From an uncultured Lachnospiraceae bacterium (GTDB lineage Bacteria; Bacillota; Clostridia; Lachnospirales; Lachnospiraceae), in assembly GCA_944381635.1 (NCBI GenBank), contig CALWLY010000010.1:29750-93749 (forward strand): a stretch of DNA of 64,000 bases, in the 5' to 3' direction. Positions 42,952-53,100 of the stretch are shown piece after piece. The position numbers were made by a program, and so were the translations under genes. The notes beneath the pieces are model-generated. The model was not told the DNA's origin, made no database searches, and was given only the letters and a program-made list of their open reading frames with translations. Numbering within the stretch: position 1 is the first letter of the stretch; every line of letters starts with the position of its first letter.

Positions 42952-45900
42952 TCAGAATCCAAAATCGAACAGACTGATCTGATTGGATTCCGGAAGGTTT
43001 CCCAGCAAATGCAGAGAATCCATCATATCGATTACCGTCTTGGAAACCTTGGTTCTTTCTCTGAAATCGTCCTTGGAAAGGAACGGGCCGTCTTTTGCCG
43101 CCTCCATAACCGCATCCGCAGCCTTTTCCCCCAAACCGTCAATGCTGTTTAAGGACGGCATGATTTTCCCGTCGATGATCTGAAAATTGCGGGAATGAGC
43201 CCTGAAAATATCGATGGGCATAAATTCAAAACCTCTGGCATACATTTCCTGCACAATTTTCATATCTTTATAGGAATCCTGCTCCTTTTTGGAAAGAGTA
43301 TCGCTTCTGCGCTTGTAATCCTCCATGATCCTCTCCAAATGTTCCTGTCCCTGGCACATCAGTTCGTAGGAAAAAGCGGAGGCACGAATGCTGAAATAAG
43401 CCGTGTAATAAGCCAGCGGATAATTTACCTTGCAGTAGGCAATTCTCCAGGCCATCATAACGTAGGCTGCCGCATGAGCTTTGGGAAACATGTACTTGAT
43501 CTTCTTACAGGACCAGATGTACCAGTCCGGCACCCCTACCTTTCTCATAGCTTCTTCCATCTCCGGTTTCAGCCCTTTTCCCTTACGCACACTTTCCATC
43601 GTATTAAAGGAAAGACTGCTGTCCATTCCTTTGTGGATCAGATAAATCATAATATCATCTCGACAGCAGATGGCCGTGGAAATCGTGGCTTTTCCTTCCA
43701 GAATCAAAGTCTGAGCATTGCCCAGCCATACGTCCGTACCATGACCCAGCCCGGAAATACGAATCAGATCCGAAAAGCACTGAGGCTTTGTATCCAAGAG
43801 CATCTGAATGACAAATTCCGTACCAAACTCCGGAATTCCCAGAGAGCCCACCGGACAGCCTCCGATCTGCTCGGGAGTAATTCCAAGAGCCGACGTATTC
43901 TGGAATAAAGACATAACCTGCGGGTCATCAAGCGGTATGGTGGTAGGGTCCACCCCAGTCAAATCCTGAAGCATACGGATCATGGTAGGATCATCGTGTC
44001 CCAGAATGTCCAGCTTCAGCAGGTTGTGATCGATGGAATGATAGTCAAAATGCGTGGTGACAATGTCCGTCGTCATATCGTTGGCAGGATGCTGTACCGG
44101 TGTAAAGGAATTGATATCCTCTCCCACCGGAAGTACTACGATACCGCCGGGATGCTGCCCGGTACTCCTTCGTATTCCGGTACATCCCTGTACAATACGG
44201 TTGATTTCACAGGTCCGTTTTTTTACTCCACGCTCCTCATAGTAGTTTTTCACATATCCGAAAGCCGTCTTGTCCGCCAGCGTACCTATCGTACCCGCAC
44301 GATAAGTCTGTCCGGCGCCGAAAATAACCTCCGTATACTTATGAGCCTTACTCTGGTATTCACCGGAAAAATTCAGGTCGATATCCGGTTCTTTATCTCC
44401 CTTAAACCCAAGGAATGTCTCAAAGGGAATATCAAAGCCGTCTTTGATCAGCGGTTCCCCGCAGACCGGACAGTTCTTATCCGGCATGTCACAACCTGCA
44501 AACCCGGAGTATGAGCGCACCTCCTCAGAGTCAAAGTCATAATAATGACATTTGGGACAGCGATAATGAGCGCTCAAGGAATTTACCTCTGTAATACCGG
44601 ACATGAACGCCACCAGAGAAGAACCTACGGAACCTCTGGAACCTACCAGATAGCCGTCCTCCACGGATTTCCATACCAGCTTCTGGGCGATGATATACAT
44701 AACCGCAAATCCGTTGCTGATAATGGAATTCAGCTCTTTTTCCAGCCTGTCCTTTACAATCTGCGGAAGCTCGTCCCCATAAAGTTCATGAGCCTTTCGA
44801 TAACAAATATCCGTAAGCGTCTTGTCGCTGTCCGGAATCACCGGCGGACATTTATCCGGCCGCACCGGCGACATGGTTTCTATCATATCCGCAATCAGAT
44901 TGGTATTGGTAATGACAACCTCTTCTGCCTTCTCGCTTCCCAGATACTGAAACTCCTCCAGCATTTCCTCGGTGGTCCTGAAAAACAGAGGAGCCTGATC
45001 GTCCGAATCTTTAAATCCCTTCCCCGCCATAATGATCCTGCGGTATACTTCGTCTTCCGGATCCAGAAAATGAACGTCACAGGTTGCCACTACCGGCTTC
45101 TGAAACTGCTCTCCAAGATGTACTATTTTTTTATTGATGTTCTGAATATCCTCGATGGAATTGACATTTTCCACCCTGTCTGAAGAAATCATGAACGCAT
45201 TGTTGCCGTTTGGCTGTATTTCCAGATAATCGTAAAAATTCACAATTCGGGCAATCTCCGCGTCGCTTTTTCCGTCAAGCAGCGCCCGGTACAGTTCACC
45301 CGCCTCGCAGGCGCTTCCCAGAATCAATCCTTCTCTGTGCTTTAAAAGAAGACTTTTCGGCACACGCGGTCTCTTGGCATAATAGGTCAGATGAGATTCC
45401 GATACAAGAGTATACAGGTTTACACGTCCAATATCATTCTTCGCCAGAATAATGGCATGATAGGTGGGAAGCCTCTTGATAATGTCAGGGCTGGCCTCCC
45501 CCAAAGCGTTCACCTTAGTCAGCGTGTCCGCTCCCCGCTCTTTTAACATAGGAAGGAACTTAACAAAAATTTCCGCAGTGGCCTCCGCATCATCTACCGC
45601 CCGATGGTGATTTTCCAGCGACACTCCCATCGTTTTTGCCACCGCATCCAGGGTATGTTTTGCCTGGTGAGGCAGCAGGACACGGGCAATTCCCACCGTA
45701 TCCACATAGGTAGGATCAAAAGGCAGATTCAGTCTCGCCGCGTTTTCAATCATAAAGCTCATATCGAAACTGGCATTATGAGCAACGAGAACACAGCCTT
45801 CTGCAAATCTTAGAAATTCCGGCATAACGGCATCGATAAACGGTGCATCCATAACCATACTGTCATTGATACCGGTAAGCTGTTCAATGCGAAAAGGAAT

Positions 45901-47691
45901 CGGCACATCCGGATTGACAAAAGTGGAGAATCTATCTACAATTTTTCCTTCCTTCACCTTCACCGCTCCGATTTCAATGATCCGGTTGTTGATAGGAGAA
46001 AAACCCGTAGTCTCTATATCAAACACCACATAATCCGCCTGAAGATCCTGCCCTTTATCACCTGTGACAATTTCCTTAAGATCATCGACCAGATAAGCCT
46101 CCATGCCGTAAATAACCTTAAAAAAGTCGTTGGGATCGGGATTTTCTTCCCCGGCTTCCTTGCGCTTTGCCTTCTCTGCCTTCCACAGATCTTCCCATAC
46201 GTGGTTGGCATCCGGGAAGGACTGCACTACGCCGTGATCGGTAATGGCAATGGCGGGATGTCCCCACTGAAAAGCTCTCTTTACAATGTCTTTCGCCTCG
46301 GAAACACCGTCCATATCACTCATCTTGGTATGGCAGTGAAGCTCCACCCTCTTTCTGGCGCTGTGATCGCTTCTGGAGCTTGTGAAATCCTGAATTTTCT
46401 TGATTCCGACAATAGAGCCGATAGTAAGTTCACTGTCAAACTTATCTACCATGGTCATGCCTTTTACCTTCACAAAGATTCCGGGCTTCAACGTATCCTT
46501 GATTTCATCCATCTGCTCATTTTTCACAAAGATTTTCAAGGTCATGGTATCTGTAAAATCCGTCACATCAAAAATGAGAATCGTTCTCTCATTTTTGATT
46601 TCTCTCTTATCCATGGTAAGAATCTTTCCGCGAATGACGACCTCACCGATTTCCCCTATTATTTCCTCAATCGGTATGGAATCTTCCTCAAAATCCCTTC
46701 CATAAATAACGTCCGGATTATCAGAGCGCCGGATAGAACGTCCAAAATCTCTTCTGGAACCGCCGGAAGTATTTTTTTCGCCCCTGCCGAATCGCTTGTT
46801 TCCCCTCTCCGGCGCAGGTCTTACGCTGCCGCCTTCAAAGGGCACTTCTCCTGTGTTCTTTCCTTCTCCGGTCATGCCGCGCTCTTTTTCCGTCCCGGTT
46901 CCGCCGCTTTGGCCTCCCGATTTTGCGAACTCCGCCTGTGCTTTGCCAGCCCCGAATGCTTCCATCCGTTCAGCTTCCGCCTGTTTTGCGGCATCCTGCT
47001 CTCCTATGGATGCAAGGTAAGCCTCATAAGCGGTATCCGCGCCTGCCATAGCTGCTGCCATGGGATCTTCTCCATACCCGGACTCCTGAGACATACCGGA
47101 ACCATATCCGCCTGCCGCCCTGGCAGAAATTTCAGCCACTTTTCTGGCAATAACAAGATCCTCTTCTTCCCGCTTCTTCTTTTCTTTCGGTTTTACAAAC
47201 TCCACCTCTACGGCCGTTCCCAGATTGCAGCGCTCGTTCAGCACCTTTTCCAAAACACGGATCAGCTCCGGCGTTTTGGCCCTGGCGATCACCGAGTCTT
47301 CCACATCCAGATGCATCTTTCTTTCTTCGGGATAAGAAATTTCGGCATTTTTAAAAAGATTATGCTGCACATGACTGTATTCCTGCAGCTCTAACAGAAT
47401 ACTCTCTCTGTATACCTGCATGAATTTCTCCGGATTGTACTGGGCGGAGAGATGAAATTTTTCGTATATTTTTATCGTGACCGGACAGTTATGAAAAAGC
47501 TGCCTTCTGATTTCCTGCTCGATATAAAAGATTGACTCTTTATGGATCAGTCTGTCACAGCGAATATAAACGCGGATAAAATCCTTCTGTTTCGTTGCTG
47601 TGACTTTTTCCACCTCCACTTTTTCAAACAGCCCATTCAAAGGCTCTTCCAACTTCAATGTGGGAAAAACATCAAAAAACGGTTTTGCCAT
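42952..47691 (-). CDS. polC: DNA polymerase III PolC-type alpha subunit
   Basis: A 1579-residue replicative polymerase, longer than the usual 1440. An N-terminal domain is followed by a Gly/Glu/Ala-rich, low-complexity insert (about 165-330). The OB-fold comes next (about 345-440). The PHP domain has His452 in HCHTKMSDMDGV. The inserted DEDDh exonuclease has Asp558 in FDIETTGFSPINNR. Polymerase motifs include PDIDLNFSGEYQ and GTIGTLADKTAFGY. The ATG at 47691 lies seven bases after AGGAG; a GTG at 47697 is in frame. It replicates the chromosome and proofreads. Confidence 0.97.
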   Translation of the reverse strand: MAKPFFDVFPTLKLEEPLNGLFEKVEVEKVTATKQKDFIRVYIRCDRLIHKESIFYIEQEIRRQLFHNCPVTIKIYEKFHLSAQYNPEKFMQVYRESILLELQEYSHVQHNLFKNAEISYPEERKMHLDVEDSVIARAKTPELIRVLEKVLNERCNLGTAVEVEFVKPKEKKKREEEDLVIARKVAEISARAAGGYGSGMSQESGYGEDPMAAAMAGADTAYEAYLASIGEQDAAKQAEAERMEAFGAGKAQAEFAKSGGQSGGTGTEKERGMTGEGKNTGEVPFEGGSVRPAPERGNKRFGRGEKNTSGGSRRDFGRSIRRSDNPDVIYGRDFEEDSIPIEEIIGEIGEVVIRGKILTMDKREIKNERTILIFDVTDFTDTMTLKIFVKNEQMDEIKDTLKPGIFVKVKGMTMVDKFDSELTIGSIVGIKKIQDFTSSRSDHSARKRVELHCHTKMSDMDGVSEAKDIVKRAFQWGHPAIAITDHGVVQSFPDANHVWEDLWKAEKAKRKEAGEENPDPNDFFKVIYGMEAYLVDDLKEIVTGDKGQDLQADYVVFDIETTGFSPINNRIIEIGAVKVKEGKIVDRFSTFVNPDVPIPFRIEQLTGINDSMVMDAPFIDAVMPEFLRFAEGCVLVAHNASFDMSFMIENAARLNLPFDPTYVDTVGIARVLLPHQAKHTLDAVAKTMGVSLENHHRAVDDAEATAEIFVKFLPMLKERGADTLTKVNALGEASPDIIKRLPTYHAIILAKNDIGRVNLYTLVSESHLTYYAKRPRVPKSLLLKHREGLILGSACEAGELYRALLDGKSDAEIARIVNFYDYLEIQPNGNNAFMISSDRVENVNSIEDIQNINKKIVHLGEQFQKPVVATCDVHFLDPEDEVYRRIIMAGKGFKDSDDQAPLFFRTTEEMLEEFQYLGSEKAEEVVITNTNLIADMIETMSPVRPDKCPPVIPDSDKTLTDICYRKAHELYGDELPQIVKDRLEKELNSIISNGFAVMYIIAQKLVWKSVEDGYLVGSRGSVGSSLVAFMSGITEVNSLSAHYRCPKCHYYDFDSEEVRSYSGFAGCDMPDKNCPVCGEPLIKDGFDIPFETFLGFKGDKEPDIDLNFSGEYQSKAHKYTEVIFGAGQTYRAGTIGTLADKTAFGYVKNYYEERGVKKRTCEINRIVQGCTGIRRSTGQHPGGIVVLPVGEDINSFTPVQHPANDMTTDIVTTHFDYHSIDHNLLKLDILGHDDPTMIRMLQDLTGVDPTTIPLDDPQVMSLFQNTSALGITPEQIGGCPVGSLGIPEFGTEFVIQMLLDTKPQCFSDLIRISGLGHGTDVWLGNAQTLILEGKATISTAICCRDDIMIYLIHKGMDSSLSFNTMESVRKGKGLKPEMEEAMRKVGVPDWYIWSCKKIKYMFPKAHAAAYVMMAWRIAYCKVNYPLAYYTAYFSIRASAFSYELMCQGQEHLERIMEDYKRRSDTLSKKEQDSYKDMKIVQEMYARGFEFMPIDIFRAHSRNFQIIDGKIMPSLNSIDGLGEKAADAVMEAAKDGPFLSKDDFRERTKVSKTVIDMMDSLHLLGNLPESNQISLFDFGF

Positions 47692-47701
47692 TGACACACT
47701 C

Positions 47702-48757
47702 CTATTCCTTCCAGTGCAGGAGCTCCTGACGAAGTGTTTCCAACAGTTCGCTTTCCGGTACCTTCCGGATGATTTCTCCTTTTTTGATCAGAAGCCCTTC
47801 TCCGATGCCTCCTGCGATTCCGATGTCCGCCTCTTTTGCCTCACCGGGACCATTTACCACGCAGCCCATCACTGCCACCTTAATATCCAGATCAAAATCT
47901 GCTGCCATTTTTTCCACCTGTGATGCAAGGGAAATCAGATCAATCTTGGTTCTTCCGCAGGTAGGACAGCTTACCACTTCAATTCCGCCTTTTCTAAGTC
48001 CCAAAGTCCGCAGTATGATTTTTGCGGAATGAATCTCTTCCACAGGGTCTCCTGTAAGAGATACCCGGATTGTGTCTCCTATACCCTGGCTTAAAATCAG
48101 CCCCAATCCGATACCGGATTTAATGTTTCCGCTGGTCACCGTTCCGGATTCCGTAATCCCCACATGCAAAGGATACGGGGTCTTTCCTGCCAGAAGTTCA
48201 TGCGCTTTTACACACATCATTACATCGGAAGATTTAATGCTGATAACCAGATTGTCATAATCCAGATTTTCAATCATTCGTACTTTATCAAGAGCGCTCT
48301 CCACGATTCCTTCCGCAGTGACTCCTCCATATTTTTCCACAAGATTTTTTTCAAGAGAACCACTGTTTACACCTACGCGGATCGGAATATTTCTCTCTCT
48401 GGCAGCTTTCACCACAGCCTCTACTTTATCTGCGCCGCCAATGTTTCCGGGATTGATACGGATTTTATCCGCCCCGTTTTCTATGGCTGCAATCGCCATG
48501 CGATAATCAAAGTGGATGTCTGCAACAAGCGGAATATGAATCTGCTTTTTAATCTCTCTGACAGCTTCAGCCGCCTCCATGGTAGGAACGGTGCAGCGGA
48601 TGATTTCGCAGCCGGCTTCCTCCAATCTTAAAATCTGCTCAACCGTAGACTTAACATCTTCTGTTCTTGTGTTTGTCATAGACTGAATCAGAATGGGATT
48701 CCCCCCGCCGATCACACGGTTTCCGATATGAATGACTTTTGTATGATCTCTGTACAT
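47702..48757 (-). CDS. ispG: 4-hydroxy-3-methylbut-2-en-1-yl diphosphate synthase
   Basis: A 351-residue 4Fe-4S enzyme of the MEP isoprenoid pathway. The TIM-barrel start is PILIQSMTNTRTEDVKST. The cluster cysteines are in VVSCPTCGRTKID and VAVMGCVVNGPGEAKEAD. It converts MEcPP to HMBPP. It lies 10 bases before polC, so both are probably co-transcribed. The RseP-like and dxr genes that often precede it are not here. Confidence 0.96.
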   Translation of the reverse strand: MYRDHTKVIHIGNRVIGGGNPILIQSMTNTRTEDVKSTVEQILRLEEAGCEIIRCTVPTMEAAEAVREIKKQIHIPLVADIHFDYRMAIAAIENGADKIRINPGNIGGADKVEAVVKAARERNIPIRVGVNSGSLEKNLVEKYGGVTAEGIVESALDKVRMIENLDYDNLVISIKSSDVMMCVKAHELLAGKTPYPLHVGITESGTVTSGNIKSGIGLGLILSQGIGDTIRVSLTGDPVEEIHSAKIILRTLGLRKGGIEVVSCPTCGRTKIDLISLASQVEKMAADFDLDIKVAVMGCVVNGPGEAKEADIGIAGGIGEGLLIKKGEIIRKVPESELLETLRQELLHWKE

Positions 48758-48881
48758 AATTGCCTCCTTTGACGCCTTCCTGTCGCCTGATTATCGCAAA
48801 ACTACGTCCTTTTGACCCTGTTTATGCGGAACTTATTTTTTCCAAATACTGCTTTTCAGTATAACACATTCCCTATAAATA

Positions 48882-48909
48882 GAAAAGAGTCCGTCTCCGG
48901 ACTCCTTTT
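48882..48909 (-). terminator. Intrinsic terminator after the LacI-type gene
   Basis: GGAGTCCG and CGGACTC pair around GAGA on the minus strand and are followed by TTTTCT. A TATACT -10 box at 48858-48863, with only a weak -35, follows and may serve ispG. Confidence 0.8.
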
Positions 48910-48971
48910 CTGATACGCTGCAGTACTCTCAAAAACTTTTATTTTTTCATCTGTCTGCTTTTTAATGGGAA

Positions 48972-50006
48972 TCAATTGCTCTCTATCTTTTTTACAGAAT
49001 TTCGGAACACCATATTTCCTTTTACCATTTTCACAACTGCGCCCTCTTTTTTTCCGTCAGGGCGGCAAATATTGTCCATGATACTTTCCGCCGCTTTTTC
49101 CCCCATATCGTTGATATCCACGGCCACTGTTGTCAGCGGCGGCTGACATAATTCTGCAAAGACATCATCATCAAAGCTTACAATCGAAACATCTTCCGGC
49201 ACCCGTATATTTTCTTTGGCAAGCTGACTTACCAGACGGTATGCTGTTTCATCACAGTTGCATACGAAGGCCTGGGGCATTTCTTCTGGAAGGACCAAAT
49301 CTATTTTTTCATTATCCATCGTTCGATCCTTTATGATCCAGTCTTCACGCACAGAAATTTTCCATTCCCAAAGCGCTCTCGAATACCCTAAGAATCTGTC
49401 GGTGATACTCTGTGTTGCCATAATAGATCCCACAAATCCAATTTCTCTGTGTCCGCATTCCAGCAAATACCGGGTAGCTTCATACATAGTATAGAAGTTT
49501 TCCATCATCACGCAGTCAATTTCTTTTTTCTCATCGTAACTGTCTACAAAAATGACAGGTATACTGCTCTCTCTGACCATGCGGACAAAAGCAGGATCCA
49601 GATTGCCGAGAAGAATCACGCCATCAAAAGTAGCTCCATCCAAAAGCGCCTTCTGTGCATCATAGCTTTTTTGACGTTCCAATGTGAGCAGGGTACCGAT
49701 CCCCCCTCTTTTCAGCAGCTCATCCGCAATTTTACGATAGATTTTTACATAGAAGTAACTTCTTTCCGTTTCATCAAAGAATTTGCTGTCACAGAAAACC
49801 GCAACCTTTTTTACTCCCTGCTTTCCAGCTATACTTTTTTTGCTCTCCGCAGGAAGTCTGTAACCGGACTCCCGGGCAATCTGCTGAATTTTCTCTTTCA
49901 GTTCTGCACCCACGCCATCTTTATTGTTCAGCGCTTTTGAGACAGTCACCTTGCTGACACCTAATCTGTCCGCAATTTCCTGCATCGTTACTTTTTTTCT
50001 CTTCAT
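48972..50006 (-). CDS. LacI-family transcriptional regulator
   Basis: A 344-residue protein with the LacI helix-turn-helix (about 6-27; MQEIADRLGVSKVTVSKALN) and hinge, then a periplasmic-binding-protein-like effector domain (about 65-340). The usual VSKATVS box is slightly altered. It is the last gene of the carbohydrate cluster and likely controls it by binding the palindrome GTTAGCTAAC at 61369-61378. The effector sugar is unknown. A terminator closes it. Confidence 0.92.
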   Translation of the reverse strand: MKRKKVTMQEIADRLGVSKVTVSKALNNKDGVGAELKEKIQQIARESGYRLPAESKKSIAGKQGVKKVAVFCDSKFFDETERSYFYVKIYRKIADELLKRGGIGTLLTLERQKSYDAQKALLDGATFDGVILLGNLDPAFVRMVRESSIPVIFVDSYDEKKEIDCVMMENFYTMYEATRYLLECGHREIGFVGSIMATQSITDRFLGYSRALWEWKISVREDWIIKDRTMDNEKIDLVLPEEMPQAFVCNCDETAYRLVSQLAKENIRVPEDVSIVSFDDDVFAELCQPPLTTVAVDINDMGEKAAESIMDNICRPDGKKEGAVVKMVKGNMVFRNSVKKIESN

Positions 50007-50059
50007 TCTCTTTTATACCTTCCATCCCCAAAATTCAGGTATTTTTCCCCACTCATTTT

Positions 50060-50119
50060 ACTATAGCACGCAAGACAGTCTGTATACAAGAGAAAGAACA
50101 TATTTCTTTCTCTTGTATA
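50060..50119 (-). promoter_or_regulatory. Promoter and perfect 16-bp hairpin before the LacI-type gene
   Basis: Arms 50083-50098 and 50104-50119 pair perfectly around CATAT. On the minus strand the promoter TTGTAT (50084-50089) and TATAGT (50060-50065), 18 bases apart, starts inside the second arm. The hairpin lacks a U-tract, so it may be an operator or a weak attenuator. Confidence 0.5.
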
Positions 50120-50148
50120 GACTTTATTTCATCTTACTTTCTCAGGAA

Positions 50149-53100
50149 TCACAAACACTTCAAGATCATATCTGCAATTCCCACCTGGTAACCTGCCCAG
50201 GCATGACACCCTCTTCCCTCTTTTGTCACAATTACAAGCGGGAATCTTACATCCGCGATGGCAAAATCTGCAAATTCTTTTTCCACAGGAAAATCCTGAT
50301 CCGCACGAAGAACCTGAATCCTGTCTCCTGCTGCCTGCAGCGCTTTTTGCAGTGTTCCATCTTTCCGCTCTTTTTCTTCTCTTATGACAAGGACAACTTT
50401 TTTCCCTGCTTTCCTGAAATAATCTCCTCTCTGAGCTATTTCATTCAACAAATGTTCTGTAGGTTCCTCACTGGTATGAATATAACACAGTACTCCGGAA
50501 GATTCCCCGAACAGTTCCTCACCGAGTTTCGTCTTTCTGCCGTCCTCTAAATACAGTGTTCTGTCGGTCAGTTTCACCGCTTTCTCCTGTCTGTCTGCTT
50601 CCAGCTTTTCTATAGTAAGCTTTACATTTTCTCCTTCTTCTACTTTGACAAAATCCACATGAACCAGATTGCTTTCATCCGGCTGACGGTTGGTCACGAT
50701 AATCCGATAATTTCCAGGTCCCACCGGACAAATCAGGCTGTCATCCTTCCAGGCAATATCGCCAAACCAAAGTGTTTTGTACTCGCCGTTAACCAGTTTG
50801 CCTACGGTGACATTGCTTGCATATTCCAACATACTTCCAGGCTGGCGGCACAAAATCAGCTGGGATTCTCCCCTGGTTTCTTTTTCTGAAATTCTCCGAT
50901 ATTTTCCATTCTGATAATAAGAAACCTCATTGTCACTGGTCTCAATTCTTGCTGGTATTCCAACACTTCTGCAGATTGCCACAAAGAGTACTTTTAAGGA
51001 AAGGCTGTTTCCTGCTTTTTCCATGAAAACTCCGCAGGGCGTCTGACGCAGCTGTTCATTTTCAGGCTCTTTGCAGCAGAAAATATGTCCTTTGATCCAG
51101 CTCCACAGCATTTCAGGATTACCGCGGAATATATCCTTTTTCTCTTGGCTAAAGGCCGATGACAAAAAACTTTTATAGCAGGTAAGAACTTCCAGATAAA
51201 TACGGGGATTTAATAAATCCTTTACAAAAACCTCTTCCGGATAATCTTTTGCGTAAGGCATGGACTGTTCCAAATGTTCTTTCAAAACTTCTTTTTCTAC
51301 ATCGGAAATGTCCTTTCCTTCCAGAGCAAAAAGAAGCTTCTCAGCCATACCGCGCAGCTGCTCCGGCGTTTCCAGAAGAAAGTCACGGATTTCACCTGCA
51401 TTTGCACGGGATTTTTCCAGAATTTCCGCCAGTTTTTCATTTCCGAGGCAGACAGCTTCTTTTCTGGCTCTTTCACCCTTATAAAAACTGTCTTCCTGCA
51501 TTTTGCGCATTCTTACGGCTTCCTCATATTTTTCTTTCTCCAAAGCCTTTTCTTCCTCTGTGAGTGTATCGTTAGAAGTGTTTCTTCCTTTCGGAGGCAG
51601 GAAAGTGAATTCATAACTTTCCGTTTCTTCTTTCCTTCCGTCCAGTATCAGTTCCACTTCTCCTGTGTTTTCCTCTCTTCCATGGAAATATCCTCTTACA
51701 TAAGAGCCGTTTTTAGAAGCGTGAAGCAACATATCCCCCCATCCGGTTTCTGCTGCTGCCTCTCCCTTCTCATCTGTAAAACAGGTCATAATAGGATAAA
51801 ATTCTGAGAAGTTCACTACCTCCATGCGAACCTTCGCTCCCTGAACCGGTCTTTTCTTCTCATCTACAACCCTGACCTTCAGCTGCCTTGTGGCTGCATA
51901 GTGGTCCAGAACATTTATTTCCTTTTTCCCTGCCGCATCTTTTGTTACTTTATCTGCTTCCAGCGTAAGTCTGTCGGTGTATACTTTTGTGTGTACAAGC
52001 ATAGCTTTGGAAGCCGGAACACAGAACCATCCCCGATCCAGTTTCCATTCAGGCTCACAGGCCCCCAGAAAATGCCATCCGTCTTCTGTATAAACCTCCA
52101 CCCACGCATGATTGTCATCACAGTGACTCCATCGAGGCGCATAACACTGCCTTGCGGGAATTCCCACACTGCGAAGTGCCGCTACTGCCAGCGTAGATTC
52201 CTCTCCGCATCTTCCAAACGCATTATTCACAACTGTAAGCGGGGATCCGGTTCTTTCGTTTGTGGACTGATACGTAGCTTTTTTTAAGCACCAGTAGTTT
52301 ACTTCCACAGCCGCACGGTACAGCGTAAGATTTTCCTTATCCTTTCCCTCAAACAGTTCTTTTTGAAGCTCATCCCAGAAAATCTTCTGGTAAAAGACAA
52401 TGTGCTCGTTGTTGATTCGATAGGGAAGCACATAGTTCAAAAAAATCTCTTCCGGCAAATTCCTGCCCCACGGCGTATGTTCTCTGACGTAAAGTGCCTG
52501 TCTTACCACACGAAGAAAATAATCCTCTTCACAATCCTTTAAGTCTGTGATCGGCATATTTTTATATAAAAATTCCAGATAAGGAAGTTCTTTTTCTGAT
52601 GCTTCCTTTCTCACCGTAAAAGGAATGTGACGAAGCCTTTTTTCCACGTCCTGTCTGTCAAGCACCTCTACTTTTCCATCATCATAGAGCAGAACTTTCT
52701 TTTCTTCCTGCTCACAGACACAGCTTAATACAAAGCCTTCTGAAGTCACTTCAATCTGCGGCCACACCTGAGGATTCCGATCCATCTGCAGCTGAGAAAT
52801 ATTTTCTGTAAAACAGCCGTAATCGTCAAAATACTTATGTTCATAATAGTAAATTCTTCGCAATTCCCATTTCACATATTCCACTGCCGGAATCGGGTAT
52901 TCCTCGCCATTTTCCGTAAAAAAGAGAAATCCCCAAAGTTCCGGATAGTGGATATTGATAAGACCTGTAGGAGCCCATACCCAATTATCCTCCGGAAAAG
53001 GTCTGCCGGTAGAAGGATCTGTTTTCTTGGAATATCCTCCGTTTTCTTTTTCCACCTGCCACTGCACTCTGGAAAAATTCACACGGTAATAATCTCCCAC

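Noticed and set aside
46201..47394. A 397-codon plus-strand ORF antisense to polC
   Set aside because: It overlaps the polC domains that are clearly conserved, has no ribosome site, and its composition is that of a shadow frame.
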